NCBI GenBank assembly: GCA_046318115.1
Contig: JBKCVA010000063.1
Span: 1 to 64,000, forward strand
From: Aquimonas sp046318115
GTDB taxonomy: Bacteria; Pseudomonadota; Gammaproteobacteria; Xanthomonadales; Xanthomonadaceae
DNA length: 64,000 nucleotides
Reading direction: 5' to 3'
Shown: positions 52,913-61,514 of the stretch, piece after piece
Numbering within the stretch: position 1 is the first letter of the stretch
Layout of the letters: every line of letters begins with the position of its first letter
Program-made: the position numbers and the translations under genes
Notes under the pieces: generated by a model
Told to the model about the DNA's origin: nothing
Database searches by the model: none
What the model saw: the letters and a program-made list of their open reading frames with translations, nothing else

Positions 52913-53725
52913 TCAGGCCGGCCCCATCCGCACACTCTCGATGCCGCCGCGCCACTCGCGCTCAGCCGTGACGAGGTCACGCGATTCCAGAAAGCGCAGG
53001 ATCGCCCGCACGGTGACGACCGGGTAGCGGCCCGACAGTCGGGTCGCGACCGGGTGGTCGGTGAACACGAGGTTGTCCGCCAGCAGGCCGCCGGCCACGC
53101 GCTTGCGGTAGGCGATGCGCACTTCATCGGGCGTGAAGCCGCTGGCCAGTGCGTGCGCCTGCGCGTCACGGCGCTCCAGTGCAGCGCCGTAGTCAGCGGC
53201 GGCCAGCAGCTCCAGCACCCAGGCGGTGGAGTTCTGCGTGCGGCGGCTGTCGGGCCGGGCGATCAGGTTGTAGCGCGGCTCATGCAGGGCGTGGATGTGG
53301 TCCGAGCGCAGCAGTCGCGCCAGACGCTGGGCGAAGTCCGGCTGCAGCCAGACGATGCGGGCGTCCTGGCGGTGCAGGTCGTCGGCGAAGAAGTTGACGA
53401 GGCCTTCGGCGAACAGGGCCGAATCGCCGCGGGCGCAGTGGTTCAGAAGATGCACGACCGTCCAGCGCCCCTGCGGGTGCTCGCGCAGCACGAAGCCGAC
53501 GTGGCTGTAGTGCAGGCCGTGTTTCGACAGATCGGTGCCGGCGCGTGCCAGCAGGGCCACCTCGGCGTCAGCTGAATCGAGTGCGGCAGCCACGGTCAGC
53601 GCGCTCTCTGCGGCGGCGGCCCACTGCTGGGGCGACAGCTCGGTCGCTTCGCAGTGCCGACCGGCCTGGGCCGGCAGCGTGAAGCACAGGCACAGCCACA
53701 GGCTGATCGAACGCAGGGCGCTCAT
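52913..53725 (-). CDS. DUF2145-family exported protein
   Basis: This 270-residue protein begins with a signal peptide (MSALRSISLWLCLCFTLPAQA). It has the DUF2145 pattern: ELSPQQWAAAAESALTVAAAL, LARAGTDLSKHGLHYSHVGFVLR, RWTVVHLLNHCARGDSALFAEGLVNFF, and a late DHPVATRLSG. Conserved Cys, His and Asp positions in the middle suggest a papain-like or NlpC-like fold, but this is inference. Its start overlaps the stop of a small exported protein gene (ATGA), which probably makes a partner protein. Confidence 0.75.
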   Translation of the reverse strand: MSALRSISLWLCLCFTLPAQAGRHCEATELSPQQWAAAAESALTVAAALDSADAEVALLARAGTDLSKHGLHYSHVGFVLREHPQGRWTVVHLLNHCARGDSALFAEGLVNFFADDLHRQDARIVWLQPDFAQRLARLLRSDHIHALHEPRYNLIARPDSRRTQNSTAWVLELLAAADYGAALERRDAQAHALASGFTPDEVRIAYRKRVAGGLLADNLVFTDHPVATRLSGRYPVVTVRAILRFLESRDLVTAEREWRGGIESVRMGPA

Positions 53726-54156
53726 CGCCGCAGCTCCGTGCGGTGGACGTGCGGCGCAAGGCTTTCGTCAGCAACGAAGGCGACGGCTTCCGAGCCCGCC
53801 CACAGCAGATGGCCGCCGACCACGGCGCTGGCGTAGAGGCTCATGCCTACCGCCACGCCGCTGGCTTCAAGCGCCTCGCGACCGACGGTGAAGCTGAGCC
53901 GGGCGCCATCGGCGGCGCCGAGCAGGACGACTTCGACGCTGCCGCCGACCGGACGCAGCGCGGCGACACTGAACTCGCCGCCGGCGCTGAGCAGATCGAC
54001 GCTGGCGCGCGGCAGGACCAGGACGCTCTCGGACAGGCGCGCCGACGCGCGACTGGCCTCGCTTTGCGCGGATACCGCGAACGGCAGGGCCGCGGCGAGC
54101 AGCGCGGCGCTGACGCGGCGCAGAAGAGTGGGGGCTGAGATGCGATTCGGCGACAT
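53722..54156 (-). CDS. Small exported protein next to DUF2145
   Basis: This 144-residue protein has a signal peptide (about 1-30; LLRRVSAALLAAALPFAVSA) and a hydrophobic, valine-rich body with VVLLGAADGARLSF and GGHLLWAGSEAVAFV. I do not recognise the family. The four-base overlap with the DUF2145 gene and the AGGAG ribosome site at 7 bases indicate a two-gene unit. It is divergent from an HTH regulator whose leader carries a palindrome. A periplasmic partner or chaperone of the DUF2145 protein is the simplest reading. Confidence 0.65.
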   Translation of the reverse strand: MSPNRISAPTLLRRVSAALLAAALPFAVSAQSEASRASARLSESVLVLPRASVDLLSAGGEFSVAALRPVGGSVEVVLLGAADGARLSFTVGREALEASGVAVGMSLYASAVVGGHLLWAGSEAVAFVADESLAPHVHRTELRR

Positions 54157-54246
54157 GGCGGACTCCTGCAGCGGGAAGCGGCAGGCTCCGCCCGGGCCCG
54201 CATGAGTGCAACAAGAATCGACTACGGCGCGAAAGCCTCGTCTTGA

Positions 54247-54265
54247 AGTATCGTCAAGTGATACT
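54247..54265. promoter_or_regulatory. Candidate operator palindrome
   Basis: AGTATC and GATACT, perfect inverted half-sites separated by seven bases, lie 15 bases before the HTH regulator start and 90 bases from the divergent small gene. This is a plausible autoregulatory site for the regulator and possibly for both divergent transcripts. Confidence 0.45.
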
Positions 54266-54280
54266 CGAAGGCGGAATCCC

Positions 54281-55015
54281 ATGGCCCTGCGCTCCGAACT
54301 TGTGGATGCCCTGAAGCGCCTGCTGAAGGTCCAGGGCTTGACCTATGCCGCCCTGGCTGTGCGGCTCGGCATCAGCGAGCCCACTGTGAAGCGGATGCTG
54401 TCCAAGCGTTCGCTCACGCTGGAGCGTCTGGAGCAGATCTGTGGCGTGCTGCAGATCGGCCTGCCCGAACTGGCCGAGGAAGCGCAGCGCCGCACGCCAC
54501 CGCTGGCGGAGCTGAGCGCCGCGCAGGAGCAGGCGCTGGTCGACGATCCTGCCCTGCTGCTTGCCTTGTATCTCGTGTTGAACCGGTGGCGCAGCGACGA
54601 GGTGATGGCGCGCTACCGTTTCAGCGAGCCGGAGTGGATTCTGCTGCTGACGCGCCTGGATCGGCTCGGCATCATCGAGCTGCAGCCCGGCAACCGCGCG
54701 CGCACGCGCACCGCCCGCAACTTCCGCTGGCGACGCGAAGGCCCGATGCAACGCTTCTTCCAGCAGCGGTTGCTGCCCGAGTACTTCAGCCAGAGCTTCG
54801 AGGGAGAGCAGGAACAGCTGCTGCTGTTGAGCGGCATGCTGTCGCCAGCATCGGCACGCCAGATGCAGCGCCGATTGCAGGAACTCGCGGCCGAGTTCGA
54901 TGCGCTGCTGGCGCAGGATGCGCAGCTGCCCAGTCGTGAACGCACGGGCGTGAGCCTGGTGCTGGCGCAGCGGCCCTGGAGCCTCGCCCTGTTCGCACCG
55001 CTGCGGCGCGGGTAG
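54281..55015 (+). CDS. XRE-type helix-turn-helix transcriptional regulator
   Basis: This 244-residue regulator has an N-terminal Cro/C1-type helix-turn-helix (residues about 5-62; YAALAVRLGISEPTVKRML) and a C-terminal domain of about 170 residues with an LVLNRWRSDEVMARYRFSEPEW stretch that may sense a ligand or mediate dimerisation. It is divergent from the small exported protein/DUF2145 pair, 124 bases apart, with a palindrome between them. That arrangement suggests it controls the pair and itself. The ligand is not known. It ends at a strong bidirectional terminator. Confidence 0.78.
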   Translation: MALRSELVDALKRLLKVQGLTYAALAVRLGISEPTVKRMLSKRSLTLERLEQICGVLQIGLPELAEEAQRRTPPLAELSAAQEQALVDDPALLLALYLVLNRWRSDEVMARYRFSEPEWILLLTRLDRLGIIELQPGNRARTRTARNFRWRREGPMQRFFQQRLLPEYFSQSFEGEQEQLLLLSGMLSPASARQMQRRLQELAAEFDALLAQDAQLPSRERTGVSLVLAQRPWSLALFAPLRRG

Positions 55016-55042
55016 GCGGAGGAAAGTCGTTGCCACCCAAAA

Positions 55043-55073
55043 CGAAACGCCCGGCGACACGCCGGGCGTTTCG
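55043..55073. terminator. Bidirectional intrinsic terminator
   Basis: The 13-base arms CGAAACGCCCGGC and GCCGGGCGTTTCG pair perfectly around a five-base loop, between the convergent regulator and protease genes. A/T-rich arm ends (AAA on one side, TTT on the other) supply short T-runs in both directions. Confidence 0.8.
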
Positions 55074-55105
55074 AAGGGGAAGTCCGCAAAACCCCGTCAG
55101 GCGAT

Positions 55106-57880
55106 TCAGTTGCCCTCGAAGCCGTTGGCGAAGATGAAGCTCAGGTTCGCGGCTTCACAGGACGTGGGTTCGAACACGCGGACATCATCGATCCACCAGC
55201 CATTGCCGCCGACGGAGGAGTCGCTGCCGGCACGGAAGCGGAAAAGCACCGATCGCCCGCTGAAGTCGGCAAGGCTGACCCGGCTGACCACAAACCCGGG
55301 GACGCTGCCGTGCCACGCGGGGCGGCCGTTCAGCGGGTTGGTCGCTCCGCCGACGCTGAGCGGACCGACATAGCCGCCTGCCAGGAAGCGGTTGGCGTTG
55401 GCAGGCACGCCGCCCTGCGCACCCAGAATGTCCGTCCAGGTCGTTCCGCCATCCAGCGAGTACTCCAGCACACCACCGTCCCAACTGGCTTCGGTCTGAT
55501 AGCGATGCGCGAACTCCAGCGTCGCACTGCTACCCGCCGCGAGGCTCAGCGGGTTTGCAAGGGTCAACTGACGGTCCGAGACCGCGGTCGGATCCGGCAC
55601 GTACCAGCTTCGCGTGGCCGAGTTCGCCGCCGTGCTGACGATCGCGAAGTTGGCACCGGCGCCGGTCCCTGCCACCGCCCACGCGCCGGGGCCTGACTCG
55701 ACGTCGTCGGAGAAGGTCACGGTATCCGGGCCGAACGCGGCAGCGCTGCGACGGATCAGGTTGGTGTCCTCGACACCGTTGCACTGGCCGGCCGCGGGAG
55801 TGGCGCCAAGGTCCTCTGCACGCACGATGTAGTGCTGGGCAACGCCTGATTCGACTTCGATGTCTGCCAGCGCCGTCGCACTGATGCAGGACTCGAGCAG
55901 GTTGGCCGGTGCGGGGGTGAAATCCGGGCTGCTGCCGCGGTACACGTTGTAGCGCAGGTTCGAAGCGGCACCGCAGTTGCCCACAGCCGTCGGCCAGCTC
56001 AGCGCGATACCGCAGGACGCCGTACCAGCGCTGGTGGCGCTGGTGAGGCCGGCGAAGCTGGGCGGCAGCGCGCAGGTGCCCGTCGCAGTGGCGTTCGCAC
56101 AGGCGCTGGGGGCCGAGGGGCACGCTTCCGCGGAGTCGAACGCCACGATCTGGTAGACATAGCTGCTGCCGCCGGAGACGGTGTTGTCGACATAGGTGGT
56201 GGCCCCGGTGACCTCGGCGATCTGTACGTAGCCGCTTCCCGGACAGGTGCCGATGCTGCGCAGCACCCGGTAGATGTTGATGCCGCCAACCGGGTTCCAA
56301 GCCAGGGAAATCTGATTGGCCGCGGTGACCGTTGCGGTCAGCCCGGTCGGTGCGGCGGGCGCGTTGCAGGTGCCAATCCCGTCGATGGAGGTCGGGTTGG
56401 TGCCGAGCGGATCGAGGTAGTCGCGCACGCGGGTCGCCGGGGTGCCCAGGCCTTCCCAGGCGTGGAACAGACCGCCGTACTGGTCACGCAGGCTGGTGCC
56501 GGTGGCGCCGCAGGCCGAGGGGCCGCCCGAGAGCACGCCCACCAGCCGCTGCTGGGCGTTGTACAGGGGCGAACCGGACGAACCGGGTTCGGTGACCGAA
56601 GGCGGCAGGGTGGCCGGCATCGGGCTGATGTTGGGCAGCCGCGGCGGCGTGGGGTCCCATTCGGCGCGCCAGTGGACGCCCGTGGCGCTCTCGATGTTGT
56701 CGAGCACCATGTTCTGCTCGACGAAGGTGATGCGCTTTTCGTCGACGCCGGGATGGTGGATCGAAGCACACAGGCCTGCCGTGCTGGCGGGATCCGTGGG
56801 CGCAGCGCAGGCCATGACGCCGGCCGCGGGCGGCCGACGGTCCCAGCCGGCCCAGTACAGGTTGAAGGTGTTGTTCGCAGCAGGCGTGGCCAGCTCCAGC
56901 AGGGTGAAGTCGGAGCGGTCGCCGGCGGGCGCGCTGCCGCTGAAGGGATTGGCGGTCTGCGCCAGGAAGCGCAGTCCGGGCGTGGTGGTCGAAGGCTTGG
57001 GCAGGACCGGACTGCTGCCGCTCGCCGCCGGAACGCGGCAGGTGGGCGACTCGTAGTTCCAGTACACCAGCACGGTGGCCGCAGCGGTGTCATTGGCGAC
57101 GCCGCAATGGGTGGCGGTGGCGAACAGCATGCGACGGTTGTTGGCCGTGTTGTTGACCAAAGAGCCGGTGCAGGTGTCGGTACCGGCGCGGGTCCAGGCA
57201 CCCACGGAGCGGCGCGGCAGATTCCAGGGGTCACCTTCGGAAAGGCAGGCGACATCGGTGTTGCAGGCGCCGGACTTGCAGGCCTTGGACTTGGCGCCGA
57301 AGGCACGGTAACCATGGTTGACCGACTCGAACTCCAGCACCACCTCGGCCAGGCCCGAGGCTGGTACGCGCAGGTGCAGCAGGGCCTCTTCGCCCAGCAC
57401 GACCGGCGTCCACAGCTGGCCGTGCGGCAGCATGTCCTCGACGGTGTAGGGGCCGATCTTGTTCAGCCCCGTCGTTGAAACGATGTTCAACTCGGCGCCC
57501 GGCGGCAGGGCGAAGCGCTTGAACCCGAAGTTCAGGTGGGCGGCGTCCTCGGCAGCGACACGCAGCTGCCACAGCCAGTCGCCTTCGGGCGTGCGGGTCC
57601 AGGCGCCGGTATTGGCCGTGTTCCAGTCGACCCTGTGGGCGATGGCGAAGCGCTTCGGCGTGCCGGGTGTTTCGTCGCGAATCGCATCTTCGGCCGCGAG
57701 CGCGTCGAGGTCGAGCTTCGCGAAGCTCTTTGCAGGCGCCCGCTCGGCGTTGACCAGGAAGGCGGCGTAGGGCGCTTTCGGATCCACGGCCGCCAGGGCC
57801 CAGGGGCCCATCAGCAGCAGACTGGCGCCCAACAGTACGTGCGCGGCCCAGCGGCCGCGAGGCAGTTGCGTGTGACTCAT
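55106..57880 (-). CDS. Exported trypsin-like serine protease with FN3 domain
   Basis: This 924-residue secreted protease has a signal peptide (about 1-31), a pro-region similar to the 46204 protease (KLDLDALAAEDAIRDETPGTP; FALPPGAELNIVS), and a trypsin-fold catalytic domain with His258 (ATATHC), Asp324 (RSDFTLLEL) and Ser435 (EPGSSGSPLY). A fibronectin-type-III-like domain follows (about 510-605), then a beta-rich C-terminal region with a paired-jellyroll look, ending FIFANGFEGN. GGGGAG lies nine bases before the ATG at 57880. The two proteases in the window look like duplicates with different accessory domains. The C-terminal motif may be an export or anchoring tag. Confidence 0.87.
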   Translation of the reverse strand: MSHTQLPRGRWAAHVLLGASLLLMGPWALAAVDPKAPYAAFLVNAERAPAKSFAKLDLDALAAEDAIRDETPGTPKRFAIAHRVDWNTANTGAWTRTPEGDWLWQLRVAAEDAAHLNFGFKRFALPPGAELNIVSTTGLNKIGPYTVEDMLPHGQLWTPVVLGEEALLHLRVPASGLAEVVLEFESVNHGYRAFGAKSKACKSGACNTDVACLSEGDPWNLPRRSVGAWTRAGTDTCTGSLVNNTANNRRMLFATATHCGVANDTAAATVLVYWNYESPTCRVPAASGSSPVLPKPSTTTPGLRFLAQTANPFSGSAPAGDRSDFTLLELATPAANNTFNLYWAGWDRRPPAAGVMACAAPTDPASTAGLCASIHHPGVDEKRITFVEQNMVLDNIESATGVHWRAEWDPTPPRLPNISPMPATLPPSVTEPGSSGSPLYNAQQRLVGVLSGGPSACGATGTSLRDQYGGLFHAWEGLGTPATRVRDYLDPLGTNPTSIDGIGTCNAPAAPTGLTATVTAANQISLAWNPVGGINIYRVLRSIGTCPGSGYVQIAEVTGATTYVDNTVSGGSSYVYQIVAFDSAEACPSAPSACANATATGTCALPPSFAGLTSATSAGTASCGIALSWPTAVGNCGAASNLRYNVYRGSSPDFTPAPANLLESCISATALADIEVESGVAQHYIVRAEDLGATPAAGQCNGVEDTNLIRRSAAAFGPDTVTFSDDVESGPGAWAVAGTGAGANFAIVSTAANSATRSWYVPDPTAVSDRQLTLANPLSLAAGSSATLEFAHRYQTEASWDGGVLEYSLDGGTTWTDILGAQGGVPANANRFLAGGYVGPLSVGGATNPLNGRPAWHGSVPGFVVSRVSLADFSGRSVLFRFRAGSDSSVGGNGWWIDDVRVFEPTSCEAANLSFIFANGFEGN

Positions 57881-58046
57881 ATGAATGTCTCCCCGTTGAA
57901 GAATCCCCGTGCCGGGCTCCCTCCCGGCCGTGGGTGTCTCCAAGCCTACACCCATGTATCTCGCGGAACGAAATCAGCGGCGAACTCGGTCGCTGTCGCT
58001 GCGCGGGGGGCGTGCCAGTCCACCTGGGCACAAGCGACCTGATGCG

Positions 58047-58077
58047 TTGCGGTAGGCCGCGAAGCCGCTGCTATGCT
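58047..58077 (+). promoter_or_regulatory. Candidate thrA promoter
   Basis: TTGCGG at 58047-58052 and TATGCT at 58072-58077 are separated by 19 bases, slightly long. A transcript from here would begin near 58085 and suit the GTG start at 58112. No Thr/Ile-rich leader peptide is apparent. Confidence 0.3.
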
Positions 58078-58111
58078 CGCCCTCCACTTGGATTTCACGG
58101 GGCGGATCGTC

Positions 58112-60583
58112 GTGTCGGTAGACCAGCAGCAGACCTGTGTGGCGCACAAGTTCGGAGGTTCCAGCCTCAAGACCGCGGAGCGCATCGCCCATGTGGCGAG
58201 CCTGCTGCGAGGTCGAACCGAAACCACACAGATCACGGTGGTCTCGGCCATGGGCGGGGTCACCGATGCGCTGATCGGCCTGGTGCACGCGGCCAGCCGA
58301 GATCCGGCGCAGGCCCAGGCCGAACTGGATGCCCTGGCCGCGCGCCATCGTGAGGCCGCGCGCGGCCTGCTGGGCGACGCGGCCGAAGCCGCGCTGGCGC
58401 CACTCGAACGCGACTGGCAGGACCTGCGCGCCCTGCTGCGTGCAGTCGCCCTGCTCGGTCACCCGGCGGCGGATCTCCTGGAATACGTCCAGGGTCTGGG
58501 CGAGGTCTGGTCGGCGCAGCTGCTGGCCGCGCGCCTGCGCGCCGAAGGCGAGACGGTCGACTGGCTGGATGCGCGATCGGTGCTGGTGATCAGCCCCTCG
58601 GCCCTGGGTGCGGTCGTCGACTGGGCCGAATCCGGCAAGCGACTGGCGGCCTGGCGCGGCAGCCACAGCGCGCCGCGCGTGGTCGTCACTGGCTTTGTGG
58701 CGCGCGATACGGAAGGCCGCATCACCACGCTCGGCCGCAACGGCAGCGACTACTCCGGCGCCATTTTCGCGCGCCTGTTCGCGGCCTCCGAGCTGCACAT
58801 CTGGACCGATGTCGACGGCGTGCTCAGCGCCGATCCGCGGCTGGTGCCCGAGGCCATCCTGCTGCCGCGCATGAGCTATGACGAAGCCTTCGAGCTGGCC
58901 TACTTCGGCGCCAAGGTCGTGCACCCGCGCACGATGGGCCCGGTGCTCGAAGCGGGGATTCCGGTGTGGGTGCGCAACACCTTCAACCCAGCCTGCGCGG
59001 GCACGCGCATCGGCCCCGAGCACGAGGACGGCGCCGGCCCGGTCAAGGGCCTGACCATCGCCCGCGAGATGGCGCTCGTCGAAGTGGAAGGCACCGGCAT
59101 GATCGGCGTGCCGGGCACCGCCGAGCGCGTGTTCGGCGCGCTGCGCGACGCCGGCGTGTCGGTGGTGATGATCGCCCAGGCCAGCTCCGAGCACTCGATC
59201 TGCTGCGTCGTGCGCGAGGCCGATGCCGCGCGTGCGGCTGAAGTGCTGCGGCGTGCGTTCGCGCGCGAGCTTGACGCCGGCCTGCTGCAGGCGGTCGACG
59301 TCGAGCGCGGCATCGCCGTGCTGGCAGCGGTGGGCGACGGCATGAGCGGCCACACCGGCATCGCCGCGCGCCTGTTCTCCGAGCTCGCGCGTGCCGAAGT
59401 GAACGTGCGTGCGATCGCCCAGGGCGGCACCGAGCGCAACATCTCGGTGGCAGTGCGCGACGCCGACGCGGCGCGCGCGTTGCGCGCTGTGCATGCCGGC
59501 TTCTATCTGTCGCCGCAGACGGTCAGCATCGGCGTGATCGGCCCCGGCAATGTCGGTGCCACCCTGCTCGACCAGCTCGCGGCGGTCGCACCCAAGCTGC
59601 GCGAGCAGAACAATCTCGACCTGCGCGTGCGCGCGATCGCCGGCAGCCAGCGCTGGCTGCACTCGGACGGCGGCCTCGATCTGGCCGACTGGCGTGGCAA
59701 GTACGCGGCCAGCAGCGAGCACTTCGATTTCGAACGCTTCACCCAGCACGTGCGCGCACCGCACCTTCCGCATGCGCTGATCATCGACTGCAGCGCCAGC
59801 GCCACCGTCGCCGCGCACTATCCGCGCTGGCTGGCGGCGGGCATCCACATCATCACGCCCAACAAGCAGGCCGGCGCCGCACCGCTGGAGCTCTATCGCC
59901 GTGTGAGGGAAGCCGCGCGCCACGGCCACTGGCGCTACGAGGCCACGGTCGGCGCCGGTCTGCCGGTGATCTCGACCCTGCGTGATCTGATCGATACCGG
60001 CGACGAGGTGCGCGCGATCGACGGCATCCTCTCGGGCACCCTGTCCTACCTGTTCAACGCCTACGACGGCACGCGGCCCTTCTCCGAACTGCTGCTGGAA
60101 GCACGCCAGCTCGGCTACACCGAGCCCGATCCGCGCGACGACCTCTCTGGCCTCGATGTCGCCCGCAAGCTGGTGATCCTCTCGCGCGAATGGGGCCGCG
60201 AGATCGAGCTGGCCGATGTCGACCTCGTCGGCCTGGTGCCGCCGGCGCTGATGGAAATCAGCCGCGAGGACTTCCTTGCGCGCGCGGCCGAGCTGGATGC
60301 GCCGATGCTGGCGCGCTTCCAGGCGGCTCGGGCGCGCGGCTGCGTGCTGCGCTTCGTCGCCCATGTGGATGCCGAGTCCGCCACCGTGGGCCTGGTCGAG
60401 CTGCCCCAGGACCACGCCTTCGCGCATCTCAAGCCCACCGACAACGTGATCCAGTTCAGCACCGCGCGCTACAGCGGCAACCCGCTGATCGTGCAGGGGC
60501 CGGGCGCGGGCCCGGAGGTCACCGCTGCGGGCGTGTTCGCCGACCTGCTGCGCGTGGCGCAGGGCCTGGGGACCCGCCTGTGA
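58112..60583 (+). CDS. thrA: Bifunctional aspartate kinase/homoserine dehydrogenase
   Basis: This 823-residue fusion enzyme catalyses the first and third steps from aspartate to homoserine. The kinase domain begins with HKFGGSSLKT (residues 12-21) and has VVSAMGGVTDALI and GRNGSDYSGAIFA. Two ACT regulatory domains lie around 310-460. The dehydrogenase has its NAD-binding GVIGPGNVGATLL near 477 and SGTLSYLFN. The GTG at 58112 is preferred; the ATG at 58073 lacks a ribosome site and adds 13 unrelated residues. The size equals E. coli ThrA. It overlaps thrB by three bases (GTGA). Confidence 0.95.
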   Translation: MSVDQQQTCVAHKFGGSSLKTAERIAHVASLLRGRTETTQITVVSAMGGVTDALIGLVHAASRDPAQAQAELDALAARHREAARGLLGDAAEAALAPLERDWQDLRALLRAVALLGHPAADLLEYVQGLGEVWSAQLLAARLRAEGETVDWLDARSVLVISPSALGAVVDWAESGKRLAAWRGSHSAPRVVVTGFVARDTEGRITTLGRNGSDYSGAIFARLFAASELHIWTDVDGVLSADPRLVPEAILLPRMSYDEAFELAYFGAKVVHPRTMGPVLEAGIPVWVRNTFNPACAGTRIGPEHEDGAGPVKGLTIAREMALVEVEGTGMIGVPGTAERVFGALRDAGVSVVMIAQASSEHSICCVVREADAARAAEVLRRAFARELDAGLLQAVDVERGIAVLAAVGDGMSGHTGIAARLFSELARAEVNVRAIAQGGTERNISVAVRDADAARALRAVHAGFYLSPQTVSIGVIGPGNVGATLLDQLAAVAPKLREQNNLDLRVRAIAGSQRWLHSDGGLDLADWRGKYAASSEHFDFERFTQHVRAPHLPHALIIDCSASATVAAHYPRWLAAGIHIITPNKQAGAAPLELYRRVREAARHGHWRYEATVGAGLPVISTLRDLIDTGDEVRAIDGILSGTLSYLFNAYDGTRPFSELLLEARQLGYTEPDPRDDLSGLDVARKLVILSREWGREIELADVDLVGLVPPALMEISREDFLARAAELDAPMLARFQAARARGCVLRFVAHVDAESATVGLVELPQDHAFAHLKPTDNVIQFSTARYSGNPLIVQGPGAGPEVTAAGVFADLLRVAQGLGTRL

Positions 60584-61512
60584 GTCGATACAGGGCGCGG
60601 GCCTTTGCGCCCGCCAGCATCGGCAATGTGGGCGTTGGCTTCGACCTGCTGGGCCTGGTCATCGAAGGCGCCGGCGACACCGTCACGGTGACCCGCCGCG
60701 CCGAGCCCGGCGTGCGCATCCGCGCGATCCGCGGTTCAGAAGTGGAACTGCCCGCGGAACCCGAGAACAACACCGCCGGCCGTGCCCTGCTCTCGCTGAT
60801 CGAGCGCGCCCAGCCCGGCTTCGGGATGGACGTCGAGATCGACAAAGGCATCGCCTACGGCTCGGGCATGGGCGGCTCCGCGGCCTCGGCTGTGGCGGCG
60901 GTGGTCGCGGCCAATGCGCTGCTGGAAGCACCGCTCGATGTCGACGCGCTCTACGCCTGCGCGCTCGATGGCGAGGCCGTGGCCAGCGGCGGCCGGCACG
61001 GCGACAACGTGGCACCCATGCTGCTCGGCGGCCTCGTGCTCACGGTCGGCGACGCGCCGCCGCTGAAGCTGCCGACGCCGACCGGCGTGTATTCCGTGCT
61101 GGTCCATCCGGACTGCGTGCTGGAAACGCGTCGCGCGCGCGCCGCGCTCGCCACGCCCTATGCGCTGCACGAGTTCGTGACCCAGAACGGCCACCTGGCG
61201 CGCTTCATCGCAGGCCTGTACCGCAATGATCTCGCACTCATTCGCGCCGGCCTGCGAGACGAACTGGTCGAACCGCGTCGCGCCGCGCTGATCCCCGGCT
61301 TCGAAGACGTCAAGCAGGCCGCACTCGCGGCCGATGCGCTGGGCGCCAGCATCTCCGGCGCCGGCCCCAGCGTGTTCGCCTGGTGCCTGGGCCACGCGGC
61401 CGCCGAGCGCGCGGGGGACGCCATGCGGGCGGCCTTCGCCGCCCATGACCTCGACAGCCAGATCTACATCTCACCGCTGGACGCGCCGGGTGCGCGCCTG
61501 CTGGAGGATTGA
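60580..61512 (+). CDS. thrB: Homoserine kinase
   Basis: This 310-residue GHMP-family kinase phosphorylates homoserine with ATP. The family ATP-binding loop is GSGMGGSAASAVAAVVAAN near residue 94, with an N-terminal PASIGNVGVGFDLLG and a late SISGAGPSVFAW. The GTG start overlaps the thrA stop, with GGGGA at a good distance, indicating translational coupling. Length matches E. coli ThrB. It is the second gene of thrABC. Confidence 0.96.
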   Translation: MSRYRARAFAPASIGNVGVGFDLLGLVIEGAGDTVTVTRRAEPGVRIRAIRGSEVELPAEPENNTAGRALLSLIERAQPGFGMDVEIDKGIAYGSGMGGSAASAVAAVVAANALLEAPLDVDALYACALDGEAVASGGRHGDNVAPMLLGGLVLTVGDAPPLKLPTPTGVYSVLVHPDCVLETRRARAALATPYALHEFVTQNGHLARFIAGLYRNDLALIRAGLRDELVEPRRAALIPGFEDVKQAALAADALGASISGAGPSVFAWCLGHAAAERAGDAMRAAFAAHDLDSQIYISPLDAPGARLLED

Positions 61513-61514
61513 CC

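Noticed and set aside
57974..60427. 817-residue open frame antisense to thrA
   Set aside because: The opposite strand encodes an intact ThrA with both enzyme domains; the antisense protein is a His/Gln/Arg-rich composition artefact.
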